A stretch of DNA of 47,888 nt from Brachybacterium nesterenkovii (lineage in GTDB: Bacteria > Actinomycetota > Actinomycetes > Actinomycetales > Dermabacteraceae), in NCBI RefSeq assembly GCF_900163655.1, contig NZ_FWFG01000059.1:1-47888 (forward strand). The letters are read 5' to 3'. A program made the position numbers and the translations under genes. Positions 14,612-28,177 of the stretch are shown here, one piece after another. Within the stretch, counting starts at the first letter, position 1, and every line of letters begins with the position of its first letter. The notes beneath the pieces were generated by a model. It made no database searches. It was not told where the DNA came from and saw only the letters and a list, made by a program, of their open reading frames with translations.

Positions 14612-17149
14612 TCAGCCCTCGTTGTCCCCGCCGGTCGCGAGCGTCGCGGACCGCTGGTCGGGCTCATCCCCGCCGTCGCCCCACTGCCAGGAGGCGATCT
14701 CCGGGAGGTCCTCGCCGTGCTCGTAGGCGTAGGCGCGGGCGCGGATCCGCTCGTCCTCCATCCGCTGGCGCAGCGGGGCCCAGCGCGAGCCGAGGGAGTC
14801 GACCTGGTCGATCACGTCCATCACCAGGTGGAAGCGGTCGGTGTCGTTGCGCATGAGCATGTCGAAGGGCGTGGTGGTGGTGCCCTCCTCCTTGTAGCCG
14901 CGCACGTGTATGCGGGAATGGCGGTCGTGGCGGTAGGCCAGGCGGTGGATCAGCCACGGGTAGCCGTGGTAGGCGAACACCACCGGGATGTCGGAGCCGA
15001 AGATCCCGTCGAAGGCGCGCTCCGAGAGGCCGTGGGGGTGCTCCGTCTCGTCCTGCAGGCGCATTAGGTCCACGACGTTGACCACGCGCACCTTGAGCGA
15101 GGGGATCTCCTCGCGGAGGATCTGCGCCGCCGCGAGGGTCTCGATCGTCGGGATGTCGCCCGCGCAGGCGAGCACCACGTCCGGGTCCTCGCCCTCGACC
15201 TCGGTGCCGGCCCAGTCCCAGATGCCCAGCCCGCGCGTGCAGTGCGTGACGGCCTCCTCCATGGACAGCCAGTTCGGGTTGGGCTGCTTGCCGGCGACCA
15301 CCACGTTCACGTACTGGCGCGAGCGCAGCACGTGGTCGTACGTCGACAGCAGCGTGTTGGCGTCCGGCGGCAGGTAGACCCGGACGATCTCGGCCTTCTT
15401 GTTGACCATGTGATCGATGAAGCCGGGGTCCTGGTGGCTGAAGCCGTTGTGGTCCTGGCGCCACACGTGCGAGCTCAGCAGGTAGTTCAGCGAGGCGATC
15501 GGGCGCCGCCACTCGATCTCGTTGGTGACCTTGAGCCACTTCGCGTGCTGGTTGACCATCGAGTCGATGATGTGGATGAACGCCTCGTAGGAGTTCATCA
15601 TCCCGTGGCGCCCGGTGAGCAGGTAGCCCTCGAGCCAGCCCTCGCACTGGTGCTCGGACAGCATCTCCACGACGCGGCCGGCCCGCGCCAGGTTCTCGGA
15701 GCGGTCGTGCTCCTCGAAGTCCGCGTTCCACTGCTTGGCCGTCACGTCGTACACGGCCTGCAGGCGGTTGGACGCCGTCTCGTCGGGCCCGAAGATGCGG
15801 AAGTTCTCCGGGTTGTTCTCGACGACGCCGCGCAGCCATTCGCCGAGCACGCGCGTGGGCTCCGAGATGGTCGCGCCGGGCTCGGGGACGTCGACCGCGA
15901 AGTCGCGGAAGTCCGGCAGGCGCAGGGACCGCAGGACGACCCCGCCGTTGGTGATCGGGTTCGCGGACATCCGCAGCGTCCCCTCGGGCGCGGCCTCGGC
16001 GAGGTCCGGCGCGGGGGCGCCGGCCTCGTCGAACAGCTCCTCGGGCCGGTAGGAGCGCAGCCAGCGGTCGAGGTCAGCGAGGTGCTCGTCGGTGTCGCGG
16101 GCGTTGGCCAGCGGCACCTGGTGCGAGCGCCAGGACCCCTCGGTCTGCTTGCCGTCGATCGACGCGGGCCCGGTCCAGCCCTTGGGGGTGCGGAAGACGA
16201 TCATCGGCCAGGCCGGGCGCTCGAACTCCTCGCCGCGCTCGGCGGCAGCGGCGGCGTCCCGCTTGATGGCGGCGATGCGGTCCAGGGCGGTGTCGAGGAG
16301 CTCGGCGAAGCGGCGGTGCACCGCCGCCGGGTCCTCGCCGTCGAAGCCGCCGGTGAAGAACAGGGGATCGTGGCCGTAGCCGCGCATGAGGGCGCCCAGC
16401 TCGTCGTCGCCGATGCGGGCCAGGACGGTCGGGTTGGCGATCTTGTAGCCGTTCAGATGCAGGATCGGCAGGACCACGCCGTCGGTGCGGGCGTTGATGA
16501 ACTTGTTGGAGTGCCAGGAGGTGGCGAGCGGGCCGGTCTCGGCCTCGCCGTCGCCGACCACCGTGAAGGCGATCTGGTCCGGATTGTCGAACATCGCGCC
16601 GTAGGCATGGGAGAGCGCGTAGCCGAGCTCGCCGCCCTCATGGATCGACCCCGGGGTCTCGGGCGCGACGTGCGAGGGGATGCCGCCGGGGAAGGAGAAC
16701 TGCGTGAACAGGCGCTTGAGACCGCGCTCGTCGCGGGACACGTTCGGGTAGATGTCCGAGTAGGTGCCCTCGAGGTAGCTCGCGGCCACCAGGCCGGGCC
16801 CGCCGTGGCCGGGGCCCGTGACGAACATGGCGTTCAGCCCGCGCTGGGCGATCGCCCGGTTGGCGTGCGCGTACAGGAAGGTGAGGCCGGGGGTGGTGCC
16901 CCAGTGGCCCAGCAGACGCGGCTTGACGTCCTCGCGGGTGAGGGGGCGGCGCAGCAGCGGGTTGTCCTTGAGGTAGATCTGCCCGACGGAGAGGTAGTTC
17001 GCGGCCCGCCACCAGCGGTGGAGACGCTCGAGCTCGGTGTCGGTGAGCGGGTGCGCGGCGCCGTCGGGCCAGGCCGGGACGGCGGGCGTCGGGGCGGTGC
17101 TCTCGGGGACGGTGCTCTGGATGGTGCTCTCGGTGCTGGCGTCGGACAC
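14612..17149 (-). CDS. xfp: Phosphoketolase (xylulose-5-P/fructose-6-P)
   Basis: Thiamine-diphosphate enzyme that splits xylulose-5-phosphate (and often fructose-6-phosphate) with phosphate into acetyl-phosphate and glyceraldehyde-3-phosphate or erythrose-4-phosphate. The 845-residue length is normal. Visible motifs are the phosphoketolase N-terminus [16 protein letters not shown], the active-site GPGHGGPG, the ThDP-binding [19 protein letters not shown] and the C-terminal [17 protein letters not shown]. The start is GTG 17149, right after AGGAGA; the upstream in-frame extension lacks family similarity. Candidate -10 TAGGTT lies at 17208-17203. Whether it also accepts fructose-6-phosphate cannot be read from sequence. 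Together with pgi, pfk and the fructose operon nearby it gives the cell a bifid-type bypass. Confidence 0.95.
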   Translation of the reverse strand: MSDASTESTIQSTVPESTAPTPAVPAWPDGAAHPLTDTELERLHRWWRAANYLSVGQIYLKDNPLLRRPLTREDVKPRLLGHWGTTPGLTFLYAHANRAIAQRGLNAMFVTGPGHGGPGLVAASYLEGTYSDIYPNVSRDERGLKRLFTQFSFPGGIPSHVAPETPGSIHEGGELGYALSHAYGAMFDNPDQIAFTVVGDGEAETGPLATSWHSNKFINARTDGVVLPILHLNGYKIANPTVLARIGDDELGALMRGYGHDPLFFTGGFDGEDPAAVHRRFAELLDTALDRIAAIKRDAAAAAERGEEFERPAWPMIVFRTPKGWTGPASIDGKQTEGSWRSHQVPLANARDTDEHLADLDRWLRSYRPEELFDEAGAPAPDLAEAAPEGTLRMSANPITNGGVVLRSLRLPDFRDFAVDVPEPGATISEPTRVLGEWLRGVVENNPENFRIFGPDETASNRLQAVYDVTAKQWNADFEEHDRSENLARAGRVVEMLSEHQCEGWLEGYLLTGRHGMMNSYEAFIHIIDSMVNQHAKWLKVTNEIEWRRPIASLNYLLSSHVWRQDHNGFSHQDPGFIDHMVNKKAEIVRVYLPPDANTLLSTYDHVLRSRQYVNVVVAGKQPNPNWLSMEEAVTHCTRGLGIWDWAGTEVEGEDPDVVLACAGDIPTIETLAAAQILREEIPSLKVRVVNVVDLMRLQDETEHPHGLSERAFDGIFGSDIPVVFAYHGYPWLIHRLAYRHDRHSRIHVRGYKEEGTTTTPFDMLMRNDTDRFHLVMDVIDQVDSLGSRWAPLRQRMEDERIRARAYAYEHGEDLPEIASWQWGDGGDEPDQRSATLATGGDNEG

Positions 17150-17202
17150 GATTCTCCTCAGGGGGTGTGCCGTGCGCGGGGTGTTCCGCGCTGTCCTCTC
17201 CC

Positions 17203-17208
17203 AACCTA
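17203..17208 (-). promoter_or_regulatory. Candidate -10 of the phosphoketolase promoter
   Basis: Read on the minus strand, GGTACTAGGTTGGG contains TAGGTT, 54 bases before the GTG start. No clear -35 was identified. Confidence 0.45.
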
Positions 17209-17261
17209 GTACCGTGCCGGGGAGGAGGTCGAGGACCATCGGCAGGGTGGACGGGACGCAG

Positions 17262-17294
17262 GGAGGGCCCCGACCATGGCGGTCGGGGCCCTCC
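17262..17294 (-). terminator. Perfect 14-bp hairpin terminator after the PRC-barrel gene
   Basis: GGAGGGCCCCGACC (17262-17275) and GGTCGGGGCCCTCC (17281-17294) pair perfectly around a five-base loop, between the minus-strand PRC-barrel gene and phosphoketolase. Confidence 0.85.
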
Positions 17295-17350
17295 GGGTCA
17301 GCCCCTCACGGGACCGGTGCGATGGATCGCCATCGCGTGCAGGCTGCGGC

Positions 17351-18196
17351 TCAGATGCGGTCGCGGCCGTCGCGATCGGCGTCGGTGCGGGCGTTCTGCA
17401 CGCCGTCGACGTCGACCTCCTCGTGGGCGACCTCGGTGCGGACCGTCTCGGTGTCCTCGACGGTGCGCTTGCCCAGGCTCACGTTCTCCGTGGCGACGGT
17501 CTCCTTGTTGATGACGGGGCGCTCCTCGCTGAGGGTCACCTCGACCTCCTCCTCGCCCACGCGGCCGGCGTCGCGGCCGGTCGCGGGCTCGCGCTCGAGG
17601 ACGACCTCCTCGCGCTGCACGGGGACCTCGACCTGCTCGATGTCGGTCACGACGTACTTGCGCAGGCGGGCCTTGCCGGTCTGCTGGCGCTCGGTGCCGA
17701 CCACGACCTTCTCCTCGTGGAGGGTCACGCCGTCGGCGTCCTTCCCGGCGCGGTCGCGGTCCAGATCGCGGTCGCGGTCGGTGCCGACGTCCGTGCCCGC
17801 GGTGCCGGCGGGGGCGGCGTCGCGGTCGCGGTCGCCCAGGCCGTCGCGGTCGGTGCCGCGGCCGGTGGCGGCGGTGCCGCGGTCATCGGCGACGCCGTAG
17901 TAGCGGTAGAGCTCCTCCTCCTGCTGGGCGGAGATCTCGCCGTCCTCGTCGACGTGGGGGGCGTCCTTGATGAAGGACTTCTCGTAGGGGACGGTGATGA
18001 CGACGCCGGAGAACGTCGCCTCGGCGAGCGGGATGAAGGTCTCCTTGGTGCCGAAGAGGCCGGTGTTGACCGTGACCCACGACGGCTCCTGGCTGTCGTT
18101 GGTGAGGTAGACCTGGCCGACCTTGCCGACCTTGGTGCCGGTGGAGTCGACGACCTCGGCGCGCTGGAGGTCCTGGATGCTGCCGCTGAAAGCCAT
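17351..18196 (-). CDS. PRC-barrel and DUF2382 domain protein (stress-response type)
   Basis: A 281-residue protein of a type common in actinobacteria and often linked to general stress, with no defined biochemical role. The N-terminal half is a PRC-barrel (about 10-85: GTKVGKVGQVYLTNDSQEP, WVTVNTGLFGTKETFIPL). A linker of Asp/Arg dipeptides (about 105-155) follows, then a DUF2382 domain (about 158-262) with three E-E-x-V/R-x-V type strands (LHEEKVVVGTE, VPVQREEVVLER, LSEERPVIN). The C-terminus is again Asp/Arg-rich. It starts at ATG 18196 with AAGGAA upstream. It is cytoplasmic, has no signal peptide, and is transcribed alone, ending at a perfect hairpin. Divergent from ppk2. Confidence 0.9.
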   Translation of the reverse strand: MAFSGSIQDLQRAEVVDSTGTKVGKVGQVYLTNDSQEPSWVTVNTGLFGTKETFIPLAEATFSGVVITVPYEKSFIKDAPHVDEDGEISAQQEEELYRYYGVADDRGTAATGRGTDRDGLGDRDRDAAPAGTAGTDVGTDRDRDLDRDRAGKDADGVTLHEEKVVVGTERQQTGKARLRKYVVTDIEQVEVPVQREEVVLEREPATGRDAGRVGEEEVEVTLSEERPVINKETVATENVSLGKRTVEDTETVRTEVAHEEVDVDGVQNARTDADRDGRDRI

Positions 18197-18496
18197 GGGG
18201 GATTCCTTTCGTTGGCGGTTCGTATCCCGCTGGCGGCGGGGTTCCGGCGGGCTCATCGGGAGGGATCCCGGGGCCGCCGGTGCCGCTGGCGAGGACTGCG
18301 GATCGAAGGTAACGGCGGTCACCGGGAACGTGCCCAGAGAGCATCCAGGGGACGTGGGGATTCGGGGGTGACGGCGGTTCTGACCTGTGGGAATGCGGAT
18401 TCGCGACCGCGTGGTCGGCGATTCCTACCCCCTGGTCGGCCCGACCTCGCAGAGCGGGCGAAACGGGCGATCCCCTCGTTCGTCGGGGTGTCCGAC

Positions 18497-18502
18497 TACG
18501 GT
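18497..18502 (+). promoter_or_regulatory. -10 element of ppk2, probably leaderless
   Basis: TACGGT ends six bases before ATG 18509 and there is no ribosome binding site, the arrangement of leaderless actinobacterial genes. Confidence 0.5.
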
Positions 18503-18508
18503 GTCCGC

Positions 18509-19426
18509 ATGAACCGCTCGACGAAGGACGACACCACGACCGCGCGCCGCTCGGCGAAGGATCAGGCCGAGAAGCATGGCGGCGAGGACGGCGCCCTCGG
18601 TGTGCGCATCGCCCCGGGAAGCACGGTCGACGTGACCGCGATCGATCCGGGCTCCACGCCCGGCGTCGACCAGGACAAGGAGGAGGGGGAGAAGGCGCTC
18701 GCCGAGGGGGCCGAGAAGCTCTCCGAGGTGCAGGAGCGCCTGTTCGCCGCCGCCCACGGCACCGAGGACGGCCCCGCGGTGCTGCTCGTCGTGCAGGGCA
18801 TGGACACCTCGGGCAAGGGCGGGATCATGCGCCACGTGGTCGGCGCCGTCGACCCCCAGGGCGTGGATATCACCGCCTTCAAGGCCCCCACGGACGAGGA
18901 GAAGAAGCACGACGTCCTCTGGCGCATCGAGCCCCATGCGCCCGCGCCGGGCATGATCGCCGTCTTCGACCGCTCCCACTACGAGGACGTCCTCATCCAC
19001 CGCGTCCACGGCTGGGCCGACGAGGCCGAGATCGAGCGCCGGTACCGGGCGATCGACGACTTTGAGCGCGGACTCGTCGAGCGCGGGACGCGGATCGTCA
19101 AGATCATGCTCCACATCTCGCGCCAGGAGCAGGGGGAGCGGCTGCTCGAGCGCCTCGAGCGCGAGGACAAGCACTGGAAGTTCAACCCGGGCGACATCGA
19201 CGAGCGCGCGAAGTGGGACGACTACATGGAGGCGTACTCCCGTGCGCTCACGGCGACGTCGACGGAGCACGCGCCGTGGATCGTCGTCCCCGCCGACGCC
19301 AAGTGGTACGCGCGCCTGGCCGTGCAGGACCGCCTGCTCGCGGCGCTGCGGGAGATCGATCCCCAGTGGCCGGCCGCGGACTTCGATGTCGCCGAGCAGA
19401 CGGAGCGCCTGCGCGCGACGCTCTGA
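18509..19426 (+). CDS. ppk2: Polyphosphate kinase 2 family protein
   Basis: PPK2 enzymes transfer phosphate between polyphosphate and nucleotides. This 305-residue single-domain protein has the family Walker A loop GMDTSGKGG (97-105), Walker B AVFDRSHYEDVLIHRVHGW (Asp154, Arg155) and the lid region with HISRQEQGERLLERL and HWKFNPGDIDERAKWDDY. The first 60 residues are a polar extension, as in many actinobacterial members. Class (NDP versus NMP substrate) cannot be assigned safely from sequence. The ATG at 18509 lies six bases behind TACGGT with no ribosome binding site, suggesting a leaderless transcript. It is followed after 43 bases by tpx on the same strand. Confidence 0.9.
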   Translation: MNRSTKDDTTTARRSAKDQAEKHGGEDGALGVRIAPGSTVDVTAIDPGSTPGVDQDKEEGEKALAEGAEKLSEVQERLFAAAHGTEDGPAVLLVVQGMDTSGKGGIMRHVVGAVDPQGVDITAFKAPTDEEKKHDVLWRIEPHAPAPGMIAVFDRSHYEDVLIHRVHGWADEAEIERRYRAIDDFERGLVERGTRIVKIMLHISRQEQGERLLERLEREDKHWKFNPGDIDERAKWDDYMEAYSRALTATSTEHAPWIVVPADAKWYARLAVQDRLLAALREIDPQWPAADFDVAEQTERLRATL

Positions 19427-19469
19427 GCTCCGGTTGTGCGCCCGGCGGCGGACGCGACAGGATGGCCCC

Positions 19470-19967
19470 ATGGCTGACATCACCTTCCAGGGTTCCCCCG
19501 TCCGCACCGTCGGCGATCTCCCCGCCGCCGGCACCTCCGCCCCCGCCTTCGAGCTCGTCGGCGGTGACCTCGGCGCCGTCTCCTCGGCCGACCTCGCCGG
19601 CCGTCGCGTCGTCCTGAACATCTTCCCGAGCGTCGACACCGGCGTCTGCGCGATGAGCGTGCGCCGCTTCAACGAGCTCGCGAGCACTCTCGACGACACG
19701 ACCGTCGTGTGCGTCTCGAAGGACCTGCCGTTCGCCCAGGCTCGGTTCTGCGGCGCCGAGGGCATCGAGAACGTCGTCATGGGCTCGGCGTTCCGCTCGA
19801 GCTTCGGCGAGGACTACGGCGTGACCATGGCCGACGGCCCCCTCGAGGGCCTGCTGTCGCGCGCGGTCGTCGTCCTCGACGCCGACGGGACCGTCCTCCA
19901 CGCCCAGCAGGTGCCCGAGACCGGTGAGGAGCCCGACTACGACGCGGCGCTCGCCGCTCTGCGGTGA
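19470..19967 (+). CDS. tpx: Thiol peroxidase (Tpx, atypical 2-Cys peroxiredoxin)
   Basis: Tpx reduces hydrogen peroxide and alkyl hydroperoxides with thioredoxin. The 165-residue protein has the peroxidatic Cys60 in FPSVDTGVCAMSVRRF (Thr57 and the distal Arg are present) and the resolving Cys94 in DLPFAQARFCG, the exact spacing of bacterial Tpx. It starts MADITFQGSPVRTVGDLPAAG, as the family does. A CAGGAT -10-like hexamer ends six bases before the ATG, so it may also be transcribed leaderless. Its stop overlaps the GTG start of the next gene (DUF488) by four bases, suggesting coupled translation. Confidence 0.95.
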   Translation: MADITFQGSPVRTVGDLPAAGTSAPAFELVGGDLGAVSSADLAGRRVVLNIFPSVDTGVCAMSVRRFNELASTLDDTTVVCVSKDLPFAQARFCGAEGIENVVMGSAFRSSFGEDYGVTMADGPLEGLLSRAVVVLDADGTVLHAQQVPETGEEPDYDAALAALR

Positions 19968-20347
19968 CAGGACGCGCCGCCCCGAGCATCGACGTCGCCC
20001 GTGCCCGGGACCTCCTCGATGACGGAGGACCGGGCGGGGGCGACGCCCGCTTCCTCATCGACCGCCTCTGGCCGCGCGGCATCCGCAAGGACCGACTGGC
20101 CCTGACCGGATGGCCGAAGGCGGCGACGCCCAGCACCGAGCTGCGGCAGGCCTACCACCACGGCGAGATCGACCACGACGAGTTCGCGCGCCGCTATCGC
20201 GCCGAGCTCGAGGACTCCGGGGCCGCCGGGGACCTGCTCGAGCAGGCCGCTGACGCCACCACGATCACCCTGGTCACGGCCGTGCGCGACCTCGAGAGCA
20301 GCCACGTGCCGATCCTCGTCGCCGCGCTCGAGGAGGCCGCACGATGA
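19964..20347 (+). CDS. DUF488 family protein (short form)
   Basis: A 127-residue DUF488 protein, function unknown. The family motif FLIDRLWPRGIRKDRL is near residue 30; residues onward include HGEIDHDEFARRYRAEL and ITLVTAVRDLESSHVPIL, where related proteins read LLY-A-KD---NHA. The GTG start overlaps the tpx stop (GTGA), so translation is probably coupled. TauE/SafE begins 16 bases downstream, and a second, longer DUF488 of a different subfamily follows it. The association with a peroxidase and a sulfur-compound exporter hints at a thiol or reactive-sulfur role, but this is only inferred from context. Confidence 0.85.
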   Translation: MTGRAAPSIDVARARDLLDDGGPGGGDARFLIDRLWPRGIRKDRLALTGWPKAATPSTELRQAYHHGEIDHDEFARRYRAELEDSGAAGDLLEQAADATTITLVTAVRDLESSHVPILVAALEEAAR

Positions 20348-20363
20348 CCGGTCGCCGCAGCGG

Positions 20364-21218
20364 ATGAGCCTCGGCGCGCTCGCCGTCCTGCTGCTCATGG
20401 GCACGCTGGCCGGCATGATCAACGCCGCCGTCGGCTCCGGCTCGCTGCTGACGCTGCCGGTGCTGCTGGCGCTCGGCGTCGCCCCCGGCACCGCGGTGCG
20501 CACCAACACCCTCGGCATCCTCTTCTCGACCGTCGGCTCCGTCGCCGGGTACCGCCGGGAGATCGCCGCCGAGAGAGCCGCCCATCGGATCGGCCCGCTG
20601 CTCGCGACCACGCTCGTCTGCTCGGCGCTCGGCTCCTGCCTCCTGCTGGTCTCGCCGAGCGAGGCCCTCGACGTCGTCGTGCCGGTGCTCATCGTCCTCG
20701 CGCTCGTGCTCGTCGTCTCCCAGAAGCGCATCACCCGTGCGATCGCCGCGCTGCGCGAGCGCCGGAGCGCGCGGGCGGGTGTCGCGGAGGGTGCGCCGGG
20801 CGGTGCCGAGGGCGCGCGGGAGGGCGGTGCCGAGGGCGCGCGAGGCGGCGTGTACACCTCGCCGGCGCTGCTCGCCTCGATGGGCGTCGCCTCGATGTAT
20901 GGCGGCTACTTCACCGCGGCCCAGGGGATCCTGTACCTGGGCGTGCTGGGCGCGTTCACCGGGCGCGCCATGACCAGCATCAACGCGATGAAGAACCTGC
21001 TGAGCCTGCTCGTCAACGCGACCGCGGTGGCGGTCTACCTCGCCGCGCACTGGATCTGGGGCGCGCCGATCGTGTGGGAGGCGGCGGCCGCGATCGCCGT
21101 CGGCGCGCTCGCGGGCGGCTACGGCGGCTCGCATCTGGCCAAGCGCCTCCCCGAGTCCGCGATGCGCGGCGTGATCGTGGTGGTCGCGCTCGTCGCCCTC
21201 GTCCGGCAGGTGCTGTGA
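20364..21218 (+). CDS. TauE/SafE family sulfite/anion exporter (TSUP)
   Basis: A 284-residue membrane protein of the TSUP family, members of which export sulfite, sulfoacetate, thiosulfate or related sulfur-containing anions. Two homologous halves are visible: LAGMINAAVGSGSLLTLPVLLALGVAPGTAVRTN in the first, and SMGVASMYGGYFTAAQGILYLGVLGAF...SINAMKNLLSLLVN in the second, the usual TauE/SafE half-repeat signature. A cytoplasmic loop between them (about 130-166) is Gly/Ala/Glu-rich and encoded by a 24-bp tandem repeat at 20798-20843. It lies in the tpx-DUF488-TauE-DUF488 run; the downstream DUF488 starts one base after its stop. The substrate is not shown by sequence. Confidence 0.85.
   Translation: MSLGALAVLLLMGTLAGMINAAVGSGSLLTLPVLLALGVAPGTAVRTNTLGILFSTVGSVAGYRREIAAERAAHRIGPLLATTLVCSALGSCLLLVSPSEALDVVVPVLIVLALVLVVSQKRITRAIAALRERRSARAGVAEGAPGGAEGAREGGAEGARGGVYTSPALLASMGVASMYGGYFTAAQGILYLGVLGAFTGRAMTSINAMKNLLSLLVNATAVAVYLAAHWIWGAPIVWEAAAAIAVGALAGGYGGSHLAKRLPESAMRGVIVVVALVALVRQVL
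20798..20843 (+). repeat. 24-bp in-frame repeat in the TauE/SafE loop
   Basis: Two copies (20798-20821 and 20822-20843, the second shortened by two bases) start GGGCGGTGCCGAGGGCGCGC and encode the repeated Gly-Gly-Ala-Glu-Gly-Ala-Arg stretch between the two membrane halves. Confidence 0.85.
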
Positions 21219-21219
21219 C

Positions 21220-21762
21220 GTGCCCGCGCTGATCACCGTCGGTCACGGCAGACTGGACCGCGAGGACCTCGCGGCGCTGCTCACCGGTGCAGGCATCGAG
21301 TACCTCATCGATGTGCGCCGCTTCCCCGGGTCCCGCACGAACGACGCCGCGGCGAAGGGTGCTGTCCCCGAGCTGTGCGCCGAGGCCGGTGTCGCCTACC
21401 GCTGGGACGAGCGGCTGGGTGGCAGACGACACCTGACGAAGGACCAGGATGCGGCCTCGCCGGACACCTGGTGGCGGGTCGCCGCCTTCCGCGCCTACGC
21501 CGCCCATACCCGGACGCCGGAGTTCCGCGCCGGGTTCGACGACCTCCTGACCGCCATGGGCGACTCCCGCACCGCGATCCTGTGCTCGGAATCGGTGTGG
21601 TGGCGCTGCCACCGACGGATCATCGCCGATGTCGCCATGCTGGAGGCCGGAGCCGAGGGCATGCACCTGATGCATGATGGGAGGCTGCAGCCTGCGGAGC
21701 CGAGCGAGGGCGCGCGCCTCGGTGCCGACGGGCGTGTGGTATGGGACGGCGCCGACCGCTGA
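21220..21762 (+). CDS. DUF488 family protein (long form with CxE...CHR motif)
   Basis: A 180-residue DUF488 protein of the larger subfamily, function unknown. The start ALITVGHGRLDREDLAALL and YLIDVRRFPGSRTN match the family N-terminus, and ILCSESVWWRCHRRIIAD near residues 127-144 is the conserved Cys-x-Glu...Cys-His-Arg motif, which looks like a catalytic or metal/thiol site. The GTG start lies one base after the TauE stop. It differs clearly from the short DUF488 upstream, so this is not a recent tandem duplication. It converges on the alpha/beta hydrolase gene with nine bases between stops and no terminator hairpin between them. Confidence 0.88.
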   Translation: MPALITVGHGRLDREDLAALLTGAGIEYLIDVRRFPGSRTNDAAAKGAVPELCAEAGVAYRWDERLGGRRHLTKDQDAASPDTWWRVAAFRAYAAHTRTPEFRAGFDDLLTAMGDSRTAILCSESVWWRCHRRIIADVAMLEAGAEGMHLMHDGRLQPAEPSEGARLGADGRVVWDGADR

Positions 21763-21771
21763 GAGCAGTCG

Positions 21772-22587
21772 TCACCCCTCCCGCAGGAGCGGGAGCACCT
21801 CGTCGAGGACCGGCCCTGCGGGTGAGAGCGTCCCGCCGTGCGTGCGTCCGGGCAGCGGGACGAAACGCCCCCGCGGCATGACGGCGGCGGCGTGGCGGGA
21901 CTCATCACAGCGCGGCTGATCGCGGGTCCCGGCCATCCACAGTGCGGGCGCCTCGCAGGCGACCAGGCGCGCATCGTCGATCCCGGGCGTCGCATCGGTG
22001 GCCTCGAAGAGCGCCGCCATCGCGAGGGGATCGGCCGCGAGGAAGGCCTGGCGGGTCGCGGCGCGCCGCCGGTCCGTCGTCTCCGGTCCCAGGCCCTGCC
22101 CGGCGCAGAACGCCTCCATCCCGCCGGCGCGCAGGGCATCGAGCACGCCGGGGAAGAACACGGTCTCGAGCGCTCCGGACTGCGCGGCCGCGGAGCCGCC
22201 GAGGGACACCAGGCGGTCGACCCGCTCGGGCACCGTCACCGCTGCGGTGACCGCGATCCGGGCGCCGAGCGAGTAGCCCAGCAGGTGCGCGCGCTCGATC
22301 CCGGCATGGTCGAGGACCGCGAGCAGGTCCGCGACGAGCACCTCCTGCGTATACGCCGCCGCCTCGTGCGGACGCCCCGAGCGGCCGTGCCCGCGCACGT
22401 CGATGCGCACGACCGGGCGCTCGGCGGCGAGCGGCGCCAGGTAGCCGAGCCCGCGCCAGATCGCGCGGGTGAGGACCGAGCCGTGCAGGAGGACGACGGG
22501 CCTCGCATCAGAGGCGGCCCCTGTCGCTGGCCGCGTCAGGTCGTAGGCGAGGTCGATGCCGTCGACGGGGGAGGGGATCACCTGCAC
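21772..22587 (-). CDS. Alpha/beta-fold hydrolase
   Basis: A 271-residue cytoplasmic hydrolase. Visible parts are the oxyanion strand VVLLHGSVLTRAIWRGL, the RIDVRGHGRSGRP loop, the nucleophile elbow LLGYSLGARIAV (Ser in GYSLG), a likely acid near LWMAGTRDQPRC and the catalytic His in PGRTHGGTL near the C-terminus. The sequence between strands (cap region) gives no substrate clue; it could be an esterase, lactonase or similar. Start is GTG 22587 with GGAAAGG upstream. It is transcribed alone, towards the DUF488 gene. Confidence 0.88.
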   Translation of the reverse strand: MQVIPSPVDGIDLAYDLTRPATGAASDARPVVLLHGSVLTRAIWRGLGYLAPLAAERPVVRIDVRGHGRSGRPHEAAAYTQEVLVADLLAVLDHAGIERAHLLGYSLGARIAVTAAVTVPERVDRLVSLGGSAAAQSGALETVFFPGVLDALRAGGMEAFCAGQGLGPETTDRRRAATRQAFLAADPLAMAALFEATDATPGIDDARLVACEAPALWMAGTRDQPRCDESRHAAAVMPRGRFVPLPGRTHGGTLSPAGPVLDEVLPLLREG

Positions 22588-22751
22588 GGGATGCGGGGCC
22601 TTTCCAGAGGGGTGCGGACGGAGGGGCGAGGGATGGAGAACACGCGGGGCGCGGAAGGGGAGAGGACCAGCCCAGGGGTCGGAGGGCGGACGGAGCGGAG
22701 GACGGATGGAGTGGAGAGCTGACGACCCAGGAGGGGCCGGGAGGGATGACG

Positions 22752-22788
22752 GCGCCGCCCCGCCGCCGGGAGGGCGACGGGGCGGCGC
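22752..22788 (-). terminator. Hairpin terminator downstream of isocitrate dehydrogenase
   Basis: GCGCCGCCCC (22752-22761) pairs with GGGGCGGCGC (22779-22788). It stands in a 323-base gap (22588-22910) that otherwise contains no gene, about 120 bases after the idh stop. Confidence 0.65.
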
Positions 22789-22866
22789 GCAGGGGTGCGG
22801 CGGCTCGACGGCGAGGGCTCACCGAAGAACGCACAGCGGAGCGCCCCGAGGGGAATGCCCAGCCGT

Positions 22867-27882
<5,016 letters not shown>

Positions 27883-28177
27883 CAGGTGGGTCTCCTTGGA
27901 GGGGTCGCAGGGCCGCCACCACTCTACGGACCTACAGGGACGTTGCCGAGGGACCAACGCCGCGACGCGGCGACGCCCCGACGAACGGTCCATGAATACC
28001 CGATGGCGCACCTGCGGGGCCGACACGTCGGGGGTCGAGGGGTCGAGGTCGATGGAATGTGCCGTCGTGCGCGGTCGGGAGGGTCTACTCTCCCCCAGTC
28101 CGGTGCGCGTGCCCGCGCCCGGAGCGCCGCCGCGGCCACGGCCCCGGCGCGCACGTGATGACCGCAAAGCGGGAGCG

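Noticed and set aside
19964-21762. The two DUF488 genes as a recent tandem duplication
   Set aside because: They belong to different subfamilies (127 versus 180 residues, different motifs) and share little sequence.
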